NCBI GenBank assembly: GCA_949738465.1
Contig: CATJBQ010000113.1
Coordinates: 1 to 46,798, forward strand
Length of the DNA stretch: 46,798 nt
Reading direction: 5' to 3'
Source: an uncultured Lachnospiraceae bacterium
GTDB taxonomy: Bacteria > Bacillota > Clostridia > Lachnospirales > Lachnospiraceae
Shown: positions 24,060-32,260 of the stretch, in pieces
Numbering within the stretch: the stretch's first letter is position 1
Layout of the letters: each line of letters opens with the position of its first letter
Made by a program: the position numbers and the translations under genes
The notes under the pieces: generated by a model
What the model saw: the letters and a program-made list of their open reading frames with translations, nothing else
Told to the model about the DNA's origin: nothing
Databases searched by the model: none

Positions 24060-24653
24060 TTAAAAAATTTCCAATTGTGTCCGGATATATTCCGTAATCT
24101 GCCGGACGGTGGCCGAAAGCTCCGTATTCTGGAAAATAAGAGTAATACCGGCCGCGGCCAGCTTTTCCGGGGAAAAATCCGCCTGGTCCGCCAGAAATCT
24201 GCGGCACATCTCCGCGTACTTTGGCTCTGACTGGCTCCGCTCCCGTTCTAAGGCCCGGGTCAGGCGCAGGCCGTCCTCCACCTCCACATAGATGGGAACC
24301 AGAATCTCCGGCCCGAAGCAGTCCCGGATCTTCCCATAAGCCTCCAGGGTGCCGATCATCAGATAATCGTGGACGCCAAGGTCGATCTGCTCATCCGTGG
24401 TAAAATATTTCCAGACGCCATGTACCGTCTCGTAAGCCCTAAGCTCAAGGATATGCCCCTCTGCCTCCAACTGCGTAAGCTGGTTCTCCGTGTAGAAAAA
24501 ATATTCCACACCCGGGGTCTCTCCCTGGCGGATGGGGCGCGTAGTGCCGGGAATAATCCTGCAAAGATCCAGAGACGGATCTGCCAGCAATCTTTTGTAA
24601 ATGGTATCCTTTCCCGATGCACTTTTGCCCATAACACAAAAAATCTTTCCCAT
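24060..24653 (-). CDS. Guanylate-kinase-like protein in the tmk position
   Basis: 197 residues. P-loop GKSASGKDT (9-17) and the nucleotide-binding signature TTRPIRQGETPGVEYFF are of the guanylate kinase/MAGUK type, not of thymidylate kinase (which has a DR(Y/F) motif, absent here). The N-terminus MGKIFCVMGKS and Asp after the P-loop Lys differ from canonical Gmk (GPSGxGKxT). Housekeeping Gmk is usually encoded elsewhere (near rpoZ), so this is probably a divergent paralogue. Start at 24653 with AAGGGGAA upstream; an ATG at 24677 is an alternative. Confidence 0.85.
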   Translation of the reverse strand: MGKIFCVMGKSASGKDTIYKRLLADPSLDLCRIIPGTTRPIRQGETPGVEYFFYTENQLTQLEAEGHILELRAYETVHGVWKYFTTDEQIDLGVHDYLMIGTLEAYGKIRDCFGPEILVPIYVEVEDGLRLTRALERERSQSEPKYAEMCRRFLADQADFSPEKLAAAGITLIFQNTELSATVRQITEYIRTQLEIF

Positions 24654-24690
24654 GGCTTCCCCTTCCTGCTTCTTCATTATATTATAAAAT

Positions 24691-26115
24691 CTAAAAATTT
24701 ACAATGTTTATCCGCTGATTCGTCATGTCCGATAAGCCGTTCAGTTCAAGCTCCTGCTCCCGGAGGGCCAGAATATGGGCGAGGAGCGCCCCGTCAATGT
24801 ACTCTCCGGGAACAAGCAGGGGGATACCGGGCGGATACAGGTAGAGATATTCCCGGCTGACACATCCTGCCGCATCCGTAAGGGGGACAGCGGCGCCGGG
24901 CTGAACCATGGCATCGGCGATGGAGTATACCTGCCTGGGAAGGGTCAAAGTACTGCTGCTTATCATATCGGCCAAAACCGGCTCCGGATTAAGCGAAAGC
25001 CGCCGTTCCACATCGAAAAGAGCATTGGAAAGCCGCAAAAACCCTTCCGGCCGGTCCATCAGGCTGCACAGGGCCAGGGCATAATGGCCCGCCGCCATTT
25101 CCAGCTCCAGGCCATAATCCTGCCGCAGAAGCTGTGACAGCCCGGGACCGGACAGCCCCAGACGCCGCCCCGACAGCAGAAGCTTGGAATCATCCCAGGC
25201 AAAAGTATCCTCCGGGCGGAAGCATTCCAGGCGGGACAGCTTTTGAGTTTCCCGGTAAAACCGGTCCAGGTTCTCCCGAAGGGCTTCAAACCGCCGGGAG
25301 CCCTCCTGGGAAAGAAGCGTAAGACAGCAATCCACGGAAGCCATCAGCAGATAGGAGGGAGAGCTGGTCTGGTAGATATCCAGAAACCGGCGGATGTCAT
25401 TTTCGAACACCAGTTCTGAATTGAGATGCAAAAGAGCCGTCTGGGTGAAGGCGGGAAGGGTCTTATGGAGACTCTGTACCACCACGTCCGCGCCGCAGGA
25501 AACCGCGGAGTCCGGAAACTGCCGGCTAAAGGGAAAATGCGCGCCGTGGGCTTCGTCCACGATCAGCGGCACCCCATGGGCATGGGCAATGGAGGCGATG
25601 GAGGCAATGTCAGACACAACGCCGTCATACGTAGGCGAAACCACCAGAACCGCGGATATCCGGGGATCCTCCGCAAGAGCCTGCTCCACAGCTTCCGGGG
25701 GCAGGGAGCCCATGATCCCGCAACCGCACATTTCCGGCAGCAGATACACCGGGGTGATCTGCCGGATCTCTAGGGCATGATAGACGGATTTGTGGCAGTT
25801 CCGGGACATCAGCAGCCGTCCCTTTGCCGGAAGGCAGGCGCTGACGGCGGCCAGAAGACCGCAGGTACTGCCCCCCACCAGAAGAAAGCTCTGCCGGGAG
25901 CCAAATAGCCGGGCCGCCCGCTGCTGGAGAAGGGCCAGAATCCCTGTGGCATGGTGCAGGTTATCAAAACCGTCGATCTCCGTGATATCAAGCTGCCAGG
26001 GATCGCCGAATCCGGTAAGCTGCCGTTTGTGGCCCGGCATATGGAAGGGGTACACGTTTCCCTTGCCGTATTCTGTCAACATGTTATATAAGGAAGTATT
26101 TTCATTTTTCATCAT
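24691..26115 (-). CDS. Orn/Lys/Arg decarboxylase family protein (YaaO-type)
   Basis: 474 residues. PLP-dependent fold-type I enzyme: FHMPGHKR near the N-terminus, DEAHGAH (187-193) with the cofactor-contacting Asp, and Schiff-base Lys in SLHKT (K218). It belongs to the short, wingless YaaO/SpeA type and may decarboxylate arginine, lysine or ornithine for polyamine synthesis; the substrate cannot be read from the sequence. First gene of the operon, as in Bacillus. No good ribosome binding site lies close to the two possible ATGs (26115, 26112). Confidence 0.9.
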   Translation of the reverse strand: MMKNENTSLYNMLTEYGKGNVYPFHMPGHKRQLTGFGDPWQLDITEIDGFDNLHHATGILALLQQRAARLFGSRQSFLLVGGSTCGLLAAVSACLPAKGRLLMSRNCHKSVYHALEIRQITPVYLLPEMCGCGIMGSLPPEAVEQALAEDPRISAVLVVSPTYDGVVSDIASIASIAHAHGVPLIVDEAHGAHFPFSRQFPDSAVSCGADVVVQSLHKTLPAFTQTALLHLNSELVFENDIRRFLDIYQTSSPSYLLMASVDCCLTLLSQEGSRRFEALRENLDRFYRETQKLSRLECFRPEDTFAWDDSKLLLSGRRLGLSGPGLSQLLRQDYGLELEMAAGHYALALCSLMDRPEGFLRLSNALFDVERRLSLNPEPVLADMISSSTLTLPRQVYSIADAMVQPGAAVPLTDAAGCVSREYLYLYPPGIPLLVPGEYIDGALLAHILALREQELELNGLSDMTNQRINIVNF

Positions 26116-26175
26116 AACATCATTTTAACGGTATTTCCTTCGAAAAGCAACGCGGCGGTTTAGAAAATTTTAATT

Positions 26176-26203
26176 TTGTTGGGAGAAGTTTCTATGGTAA
26201 AAT
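26176..26203 (+). promoter_or_regulatory. Candidate promoter of the ABC-FtsX pair
   Basis: TTGTTG (26176-26181), 16 bases, TAAAAT (26198-26203), about 30 bases before the ATG at 26236. Confidence 0.45.
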
Positions 26204-26235
26204 AAAAGAAAGTAGACGGAAATGGGGGGAACGGG

Positions 26236-26937
26236 ATGGCTTTTATTGAATTTTCACATGTGAATAAGATTTATCAGTCCGGGGACGTGAAGATCCATGC
26301 CCTGAAGGATGCCAGCTTTGAGGTGGGGCAGGGTGAGATCTGCGTGATTGTGGGACAATCCGGCGCAGGGAAGACCACGCTTCTGAACATTCTGGGGGGA
26401 ATGGACACTTTGACCGACGGCCGGATTTTTCTGGACGGAGTGGAGGTATCCGCTTTCCGGAAGAAGCAGCTTGCCAATTACCGCCGCAATGACATTGGAT
26501 TTGTGTTCCAGTTCTACAATCTGATTCCCAACCTTACGGCGCTGGAGAATGTGGAGATCGCGTCCCAGCTCTGCAAGGATCCCCTGCCGCCTGTGGAGGT
26601 GCTCTCCGGGGTGGGGCTTCACGAGCGGATGCAGAACTTCCCGGCGCAGCTCTCCGGCGGGGAACAACAGCGGGTGGCCATTGCCCGTGCTCTGGCCAAG
26701 AATCCCAAGCTTCTTTTGTGCGATGAGCCCACTGGGGCTCTGGATTACCAGACGGGGAAGGCGATTCTCAAGCTTTTGCAGGACGCCAGCAGGCACAGCG
26801 GCATGACGGTGATTATCATTACCCACAATTCGGCGCTGACGGCTATGGCGGACCGGATCATCCGGGTGAAGAGCGGAACTATCGACGAGGTGATTCTGAA
26901 CGAGAAGATTGTGCCGGTGGAGGAGATTGAGTGGTAG
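26236..26937 (+). CDS. ABC transporter ATP-binding protein (LolD/MacB type)
   Basis: 233 residues with all motifs: Walker [10 protein letters not shown]-loop [18 protein letters not shown] (the typical phrase of this type), signature [15 protein letters not shown], Walker [13 protein letters not shown], His in ITHN. It powers mechanotransmission rather than classic transport in many members. It is 14 bases from the large FtsX permease gene and forms its ATPase. Confidence 0.95.
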   Translation: MAFIEFSHVNKIYQSGDVKIHALKDASFEVGQGEICVIVGQSGAGKTTLLNILGGMDTLTDGRIFLDGVEVSAFRKKQLANYRRNDIGFVFQFYNLIPNLTALENVEIASQLCKDPLPPVEVLSGVGLHERMQNFPAQLSGGEQQRVAIARALAKNPKLLLCDEPTGALDYQTGKAILKLLQDASRHSGMTVIIITHNSALTAMADRIIRVKSGTIDEVILNEKIVPVEEIEW

Positions 26938-26951
26938 CATAGGGGGATCAT

Positions 26952-29900
26952 ATGAAGCAGGCATTTCGAAAAAATATTTTCCGTACCATCAAAAAAAGCA
27001 TGGGCCGCTATATGGCTATTTTCGCCATCATTGCCCTGGGGGTGGGATTTTTCTCGGGATTAAAAGCCTCCAAGCCCTCCATGCTCTATACGGCCCAGGA
27101 TTATCTGCGGGAGCGTCAGATGTTTGATTACCGGCTGATTTCCACCTGGGGCTTCGACCAGGAGGAGGTGGAAGCCATCCGGGCCCTTGACGGGGTGGCA
27201 GAGGCGGAAGGGGCCGTGTGGGAGGATTTTCTCTATCCGGACGAATCTGGCCGGGAGATCTGCTTTAAGGCGCTATCCATCACGGAGTCGGTGAATACGC
27301 TGACGTTATTGTCCGGCCGTCTGCCCCAGGCGGACAATGAGTGCGTCCTGGACGGATACCGCTACAGTGAGGATATGATCGGCACCGAGATTACCATTGG
27401 CGAAAATAACAGCTCTGAGACCAGGGACGCCTTTGTCCACGATTCCTATACCGTTGTGGGCCTGGTGCGTTCTCCGCTGTATATGAATATGGAGCGGGGC
27501 ACCACCACCATCGGGAACGGGAAGGTGGAGGGATTTATTTTCCTGCCGCTGTCGGGGTTCGACTACGAGTATTATAAGGAAGTGTATGTGAAGACACCCT
27601 TAGAAGCATTGGCTTTTACGGAAGAATACCAGGATTCCATTGAGGATGGAGCCCAGGAGTTGGAGGATGGGTCGGCTGCAATAGCAGATATACGATATAA
27701 CCGGGAGCTTGCTGATGCCCGCGAAGAGATTGCGGATGCCAGGGAAGAACTGGCCGACGGGGAACAGGAGCTTGCCGACGCCAAAAAGGAACTGGAGGAA
27801 AAGACCGGGGACGCAAGAAAGGAACTTGCGGATGCCAGGGAAGAACTGGAGCGCGGGGAGCAGGAGCTTGCCGATGCCCAGAAAATCTTAGATGACGGAA
27901 AGCGGGAGCTGACAGCCAGGGAACAGGAGCTTGCCGACGGGGAGAGCGCATTGGTCGACGGGGAAGCCCAGTACCAGGCAGGACTTACCGATTATGAGAA
28001 TGGGAGAAGCCAGTACGAAGCCGGTTACAGCCAGTATCAGGCAGGGTTGGCAGAATATGAGAAGAATCTGGCCCAGTACCAGGCCTTTCTGGCCATGCTG
28101 GGAGGCAATACCGCAGGCTATGAGGAGCAGCTTGCGGCTACGGAGGCATCGCTGGAGCAGGCAAAGGAGCAGTTGGACGCCACCGGCGCGCTTTTAAGCG
28201 CCACCAAGAACGAACTGGATCAGGGAAAGGCCGCTCTGGATGCTTCCAGGGGGCAGTTGGATGCAAGCCGCGCCCAGATGGAGGAAGGGCGCCGCCAGAT
28301 CGAGGCTGCCAGGAAAGAACTGGCAACAGGCCAGAGGGAGATCGACGACAACCAGAAGAAGATCGCTGACGGCTGGAAGGAATACGAGGACGGCTGCAGC
28401 GAGCTGGAAGAGGAGGTGGCGGATGCCGAAGCAGAGATCGCGGATGCCGAGGAGGAGTTGGCCGATGGCAGGCAGGAGTTAGCCGATGCCGAGGAAGAGC
28501 TAGCCGATGTGGAGGAGCCGGAGCTTTATGTTCTGGACCGCAATACCAATGTGGGGTATGCCTGTTATGAGAATGATATCAGCATCGTAGAGGGTGTAGC
28601 TAAGATCTTTCCGGTATTTTTCTTCCTGATTGCGGCGCTGGTCTGCTCCACCACCATGACGCGTATGGTGGACGATGAACGGACCCAGATCGGGACACTG
28701 CGGGCCCTTGGCTATACCCAGGGGGCGATTCTGGCAAAATACGCAATTTACTCCGGAAGCGCGGCGGGTCTTGGGGCCATTGTGGGATATCTGGCGGGGG
28801 TGCGGTCCTTTACCACATCCATCTGGACCGCCTATAATATGCTGTACGGCTTTTCCGAGCTGATTATCGTGGATAATATCTGGCTGCTTCTGATTTCTCT
28901 GCTTGTGGCTCTGATCTGTTCGGTGGGGACGACTTACGCCGCCTGCCGGCTGGAATTGAAGCATGCGCCGGCAGAACTGATCCGTCCCAAGGCGCCGCCT
29001 GCCGGGAAGCGGATTCTGCTGGAGCGGGTGACCCTTCTGTGGAAGCATTTAAAGTTCCTCCACAAGGTATCGGCCCGCAACGTATTCCGCTTTAAAAAGC
29101 GCATGATCATGATGATCCTGGGAATTTCCGGCTGTACCGCCCTGGTGGTCACGGGTTTTGGAGTGAAGGATTCGGTGACCAACATTGTTAATGTGCAGTA
29201 CGATGAGATTTTGCAGTATGATCTCAGTGCAACCTATAGTAAAGAACTGACGTTCGATATTCTGGAGGAAATTAAAGAAGAATTTGGCAGCGAGATCGAG
29301 ACGGCGGCGTCCGTGATGGAGACCTCGGCGGAGGCGCCCTTTGAGGGCGGCTCTAAGTCGGTAACGCTTCTGGTGTCGGATCCGCAGGCAGCTCTTGGCG
29401 ACCCTGTGACAGACAGCATCAATTTTCACCAGGAAAAGGATGGCAGCGCTGTGGAACTGCCGGGGGACGGGGAGATTCTTATTGATAACCGTCTTGCCGG
29501 GGAGCTGTCCTTAGAGGTTGGAGATACCATAACCCTGAAGGTAGGGGATCAGGAGAAGCCCCCTCTGACTGTGGCGGGAATTTTTGAAAATTACGTTTAT
29601 TTCTACGCTTATGTAAACAGTGCAACCTATGAGGAATATTTTGGTGAAGCTTATGAGCCGAAGACCTTGTATCTGTCCCTGCAAAAAGAGGCGGATCCCT
29701 ACCGGATCTCCTCGTATCTGTCGGATATGAAGGATGCGGCAGGCGTGAATGTGATTGCGGACATGCGCATACGGGTGCAGAACATCATGCAGAGCATGAA
29801 CTTTATCATTGCCCTTGTGATCGGCAGTGCGGCGGCCCTTGCCTTCATCGTATTGTTTAATCTGGGCAATATCAACATCTCGGAGCGTGTCCGGGAGATT

Positions 29901-30197
29901 GCCACCTTGAAGGTCTTGGGCTTTTATCCCCGGGAGTCGGGAGCTTACGTATTCCGGGAGAGCATGGTGCTTTCCGTGATGGGGATTGTGGTGGGATTAC
30001 CCTTGGGCGTGCTGCTTCACACCTTTGTGATGTCGCAGCTTAAGGTGGATATGGTATCATTCCATGTGCAGATCCTGCCCTTAAGCTATGTGTATTCGGT
30101 GGTGGCGGTGATTGGTTTTACCGTATGTGTGGATCTGATCATGCGCAGAAAAATCGAGCGGATCGATATGGCGGAGAGCCTGAAATCCATTGAATAA
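26952..30197 (+). CDS. FtsX-type ABC permease with long extracytoplasmic coiled coil
   Basis: 1081 residues. One transmembrane helix near 18-38, then a MacB-like extracytoplasmic domain (about 40-230). A long Glu/Ala/Asp coiled coil (about 245-515) of degenerate 7- and 11-residue units built on E-L-A-D/A-x-x-E is broken by a Tyr-rich part (QYQAGLxxYE). Three helices of the first FtsX domain follow (about 560-670), then a second extracytoplasmic domain (about 750-920) and a final FtsX domain of three helices. Such permeases act as mechanotransmission devices for lipids, peptides or cell-wall enzymes. It probably spans much of the cell wall. The cargo is unknown. Confidence 0.9.
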   Translation: MKQAFRKNIFRTIKKSMGRYMAIFAIIALGVGFFSGLKASKPSMLYTAQDYLRERQMFDYRLISTWGFDQEEVEAIRALDGVAEAEGAVWEDFLYPDESGREICFKALSITESVNTLTLLSGRLPQADNECVLDGYRYSEDMIGTEITIGENNSSETRDAFVHDSYTVVGLVRSPLYMNMERGTTTIGNGKVEGFIFLPLSGFDYEYYKEVYVKTPLEALAFTEEYQDSIEDGAQELEDGSAAIADIRYNRELADAREEIADAREELADGEQELADAKKELEEKTGDARKELADAREELERGEQELADAQKILDDGKRELTAREQELADGESALVDGEAQYQAGLTDYENGRSQYEAGYSQYQAGLAEYEKNLAQYQAFLAMLGGNTAGYEEQLAATEASLEQAKEQLDATGALLSATKNELDQGKAALDASRGQLDASRAQMEEGRRQIEAARKELATGQREIDDNQKKIADGWKEYEDGCSELEEEVADAEAEIADAEEELADGRQELADAEEELADVEEPELYVLDRNTNVGYACYENDISIVEGVAKIFPVFFFLIAALVCSTTMTRMVDDERTQIGTLRALGYTQGAILAKYAIYSGSAAGLGAIVGYLAGVRSFTTSIWTAYNMLYGFSELIIVDNIWLLLISLLVALICSVGTTYAACRLELKHAPAELIRPKAPPAGKRILLERVTLLWKHLKFLHKVSARNVFRFKKRMIMMILGISGCTALVVTGFGVKDSVTNIVNVQYDEILQYDLSATYSKELTFDILEEIKEEFGSEIETAASVMETSAEAPFEGGSKSVTLLVSDPQAALGDPVTDSINFHQEKDGSAVELPGDGEILIDNRLAGELSLEVGDTITLKVGDQEKPPLTVAGIFENYVYFYAYVNSATYEEYFGEAYEPKTLYLSLQKEADPYRISSYLSDMKDAAGVNVIADMRIRVQNIMQSMNFIIALVIGSAAALAFIVLFNLGNINISERVREIATLKVLGFYPRESGAYVFRESMVLSVMGIVVGLPLGVLLHTFVMSQLKVDMVSFHVQILPLSYVYSVVAVIGFTVCVDLIMRRKIERIDMAESLKSIE

Positions 30198-30215
30198 AAA
30201 GATTTTCGTTCCGGA

Positions 30216-30265
30216 GAAAAAGAGCATATCACCACGGGATTTCCGTTGGAGAGATGCTCTTTTTC
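30216..30265. terminator. Bidirectional terminator after the FtsX permease gene
   Basis: A perfect 12-bp stem: GAAAAAGAGCAT (30216-30227) with ATGCTCTTTTTC (30254-30265). The loop contains a second small stem (CCACGG / CCGTTGG). A and T runs lie at the outer ends, suiting convergent genes. Confidence 0.8.
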
Positions 30266-30291
30266 TGTAAATGAGTTTTAAAGTCCGATTC

Positions 30292-30630
30292 TTAAACCGC
30301 GTTCATGTTGAGCAGCTTTTTAATGGCTGGCTGCATATCCGGATTGCTGCGGTACTTAAGGATCAGATCCCGTTCCTCCCTGGACAGGAGCAGTTCATCC
30401 GCCATATCATTGTAGCCGAAGGTCTCCAATATGTTGTCGATTTTGTATATCTTACAGAGTATCAGCAGTGTGTCGGCGTCCGGCTGCGTTCTGCCACATT
30501 CCCATCCATAGATCGTCTTCTCGGCCACAGAAAGATGGTTTTCAGCCAGCCGGAGTACAACATCATTGACGGAATAACGGTTTAATTTGCGGTAAGCTTT
30601 TAAGGCTTTTGATATGTTCGGGTTTTTCAT
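30292..30630 (-). CDS. XRE-type helix-turn-helix regulator
   Basis: 112 residues. The start at 30630 (MKNPNISKAL) has AGAGGTGA upstream; the longer frame from 30762 would cross the promoter. An N-terminal Cro/C1-type helix-turn-helix lies at about 8-65 (YSVNDVVLRLAENHLSVAEKTIYGWECGRTQPDADTLLILCKIY). A helical C-terminal part (LLLSREERDLILKYRSNPDMQPAIKKLL) is typical of small XRE regulators. It is divergent from a 70-residue gene, and palindromes fill the shared region. Confidence 0.88.
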   Translation of the reverse strand: MKNPNISKALKAYRKLNRYSVNDVVLRLAENHLSVAEKTIYGWECGRTQPDADTLLILCKIYKIDNILETFGYNDMADELLLSREERDLILKYRSNPDMQPAIKKLLNMNAV

Positions 30631-30648
30631 GGTCTCACCTCTTTTCTT

Positions 30649-30677
30649 ATCATATCTTACTGAAAAATCTGCGTCAA
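30649..30677 (-). promoter_or_regulatory. Promoter of the XRE gene
   Basis: On the minus strand, -35 TTGACG (30672-30677), 17 bases, -10 TATGAT (30649-30654). Confidence 0.7.
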
Positions 30678-30717
30678 TATTATATGGGAAAATCTTCAAA
30701 AGTAGGAAGAAATTGTG

Positions 30718-30746
30718 TTGATATTCTTCAAAAAGAAGAATATAAT
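30718..30746 (+). promoter_or_regulatory. Promoter with built-in operator for the 70-residue gene
   Basis: -35 TTGATA (30718-30723), 17 bases, -10 TATAAT (30741-30746). The spacer is filled by the perfect palindrome ATATTCTTC-N5-GAAGAATAT (30721-30743). A weaker copy of the same half-sites (ATCTTC ... GAAGAAAT) lies just upstream near 30692-30712. The neighbouring XRE protein is the obvious candidate repressor. Confidence 0.65.
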
Positions 30747-30788
30747 GTAAATTATTAAACAATTTTTAAGAAACGTTAGGAGGAGACT

Positions 30789-31001
30789 ATGCAGAATAAG
30801 GCCACACAATATGTCGCAGACTATATTGCCAGGAATCAATTGCCGGTGAAAGTGATCTCGGATAACCTGCAGATACCTCCATCGAAATTAGTTCCCGGGA
30901 CGATGGAATCGTTAGAAGCAGATGATTTTCTCAGATTGTGCTGCTACCTCAATCTCCGGCCGGAACGGATTATAGAGGAGCTTAAGTTGGGAACGCTGTG
31001 A
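30789..31001 (+). CDS. Small helical protein, probable DNA-binding or partner peptide
   Basis: 70 residues, AGGAGG upstream of the ATG. The sequence (YVADYIARNQLPVKVISDNLQIPPSKLVPG ... DDFLRLCCYLNLRPERI) looks like a helix-turn-helix of the Cro/C1 type without a long C-terminal part: a turn at NLQIPPSK and a following helix. I do not recognise a named family. It is transcribed away from the XRE gene under an operator-containing promoter, so it is probably controlled by it. Confidence 0.7.
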   Translation: MQNKATQYVADYIARNQLPVKVISDNLQIPPSKLVPGTMESLEADDFLRLCCYLNLRPERIIEELKLGTL

Positions 31002-31049
31002 TTTTTTGGACGTTTTAGCATATTTTGGTTTATAAAATGCTTTTTGATG

Positions 31050-31058
31050 TGTTATACT
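31050..31058 (+). promoter_or_regulatory. Extended -10 promoter of the amidohydrolase gene
   Basis: TGT directly followed by TATACT (31053-31058), 29 bases before the ATG; no clear -35 at 17 bases. Confidence 0.4.
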
Positions 31059-31087
31059 ATGGAAAAAGGAATACGGGAGGAGAGGAA

Positions 31088-32260
31088 ATGATTGTTTTGA
31101 AACAGGGCATGATCCATGATGCCATCCATGAGGAGCCATATACCGGAGATATCCTAATCGATGAAGGAAAGATCCGCAAGATCGCGCCGGTGCTGGAGGG
31201 GAAGGCCGTCAATGAAGCCCAGGTGATCGATCTATCCGGGAAGCATATCTATCCCGGCTTTGTGGAGGCCCATTGTCATCTGGGACTGGACGGGTATGGA
31301 ATCGGTTTTGAGGGGCAGGATTACAACGAGGCCACCGATTCCCTGACGCCGCAGCTTTCCGCGATAGACGGGATCAATCCCCAGGATCCCACCTTTCAGA
31401 TGGCTCTGGAAGCGGGCGTGACCTGCGTAGCCACCGGACCGGGAAGCTCCAATGTGCTGGGAGGAACCTTTGTGGCCATCAAGACCCGGGGAAAGCGGGT
31501 TGACGATATGATCGTGAGGGAACGGGTTGCCATGAAGTGCGCCTTCGGGGAGAATCCCAAGCGCTGTTATAAGGAAAAGGACAATTATTCCCGCATGACG
31601 ACGGCTTCAAAGCTTCGCATTATGCTGGAGCGGACGAAGGAGTACATGGAGAAGAAGGAGGCGGCAGGAGAGGATATCACCAAGAAGCCGGCCTACGACC
31701 CCAAGCTGGAGGCGCTGGTTCCGGTGCTAAGGGGAGAGCTTCCCCTGAAGGCCCATGCCCACCGGGCGGACGATATCTTTACCGCCATCCGTATTGCTAA
31801 GGAATATGAGATTGGTCTGACGCTGGACCATTGTACCGACGGATCCCTGATTGCGGAGGATCTGGCAAAGGAGGGCTATCCCGTTGCCGTTGGCCCCTCC
31901 TTCGGGCACGCCGGAAAGGTGGAGCTTAAGAACAAGAGCTTCGAGACGCCGGGGGTTCTGGATGCGGCGGGATGCCAGGTATCCATCATCACCGACTCCC
32001 CGGTGATCCAGCAGCAGTATCTGCCCCTGTGCGCCGGCCTGGCGGTGAAGAACGGGATGAACCCCTTTAAGGCATTGCAGGCCATCACCATCAACGCGGC
32101 CCGCCATATCGGTGTGGAGGACCGGATGGGAAGTATCGAGGAGGGCAAGGATGCCGACTTCGTAGTGACCGATGGGGATCCGCTGGTTTCCGATACCAAT
32201 GTGCTGCTGGTGATGGTGGACGGAGTGCTGGCATTTGAGACGGATATTATTCGGGCATAA
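31088..32260 (+). CDS. Amidohydrolase (metal-dependent, imidazolonepropionase/HutI-like group)
   Basis: 390 residues. TIM-barrel amidohydrolase with small N- and C-terminal beta domains. Metal residues visible: HCH in EAHCHLG, H in KAHAHRADD, H in LDHCTDG and the catalytic Asp in ITDSPV. A C-terminal GSIEEGKDADFVVTDGDPL is the usual family ending. The start at 31088 has GGGAGGAGAGG upstream. Likely hydrolyses a cyclic amide or N-acyl compound; the substrate cannot be inferred. The last 14 bases overlap the end of the convergent AraC-GH39 gene. Confidence 0.88.
   Translation: MIVLKQGMIHDAIHEEPYTGDILIDEGKIRKIAPVLEGKAVNEAQVIDLSGKHIYPGFVEAHCHLGLDGYGIGFEGQDYNEATDSLTPQLSAIDGINPQDPTFQMALEAGVTCVATGPGSSNVLGGTFVAIKTRGKRVDDMIVRERVAMKCAFGENPKRCYKEKDNYSRMTTASKLRIMLERTKEYMEKKEAAGEDITKKPAYDPKLEALVPVLRGELPLKAHAHRADDIFTAIRIAKEYEIGLTLDHCTDGSLIAEDLAKEGYPVAVGPSFGHAGKVELKNKSFETPGVLDAAGCQVSIITDSPVIQQQYLPLCAGLAVKNGMNPFKALQAITINAARHIGVEDRMGSIEEGKDADFVVTDGDPLVSDTNVLLVMVDGVLAFETDIIRA

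Noticed and set aside
24060-24653. Thymidylate kinase, as expected from operon position
   Set aside because: The TTRPIRQGE...YFF signature is of guanylate kinase type and the thymidylate kinase DR(Y/F) motif is absent.
27616-28482. Dense DNA repeats that could be read as a CRISPR or tandem array
   Set aside because: Repeats are degenerate, of mixed length and in frame; they encode the coiled coil of the FtsX permease.
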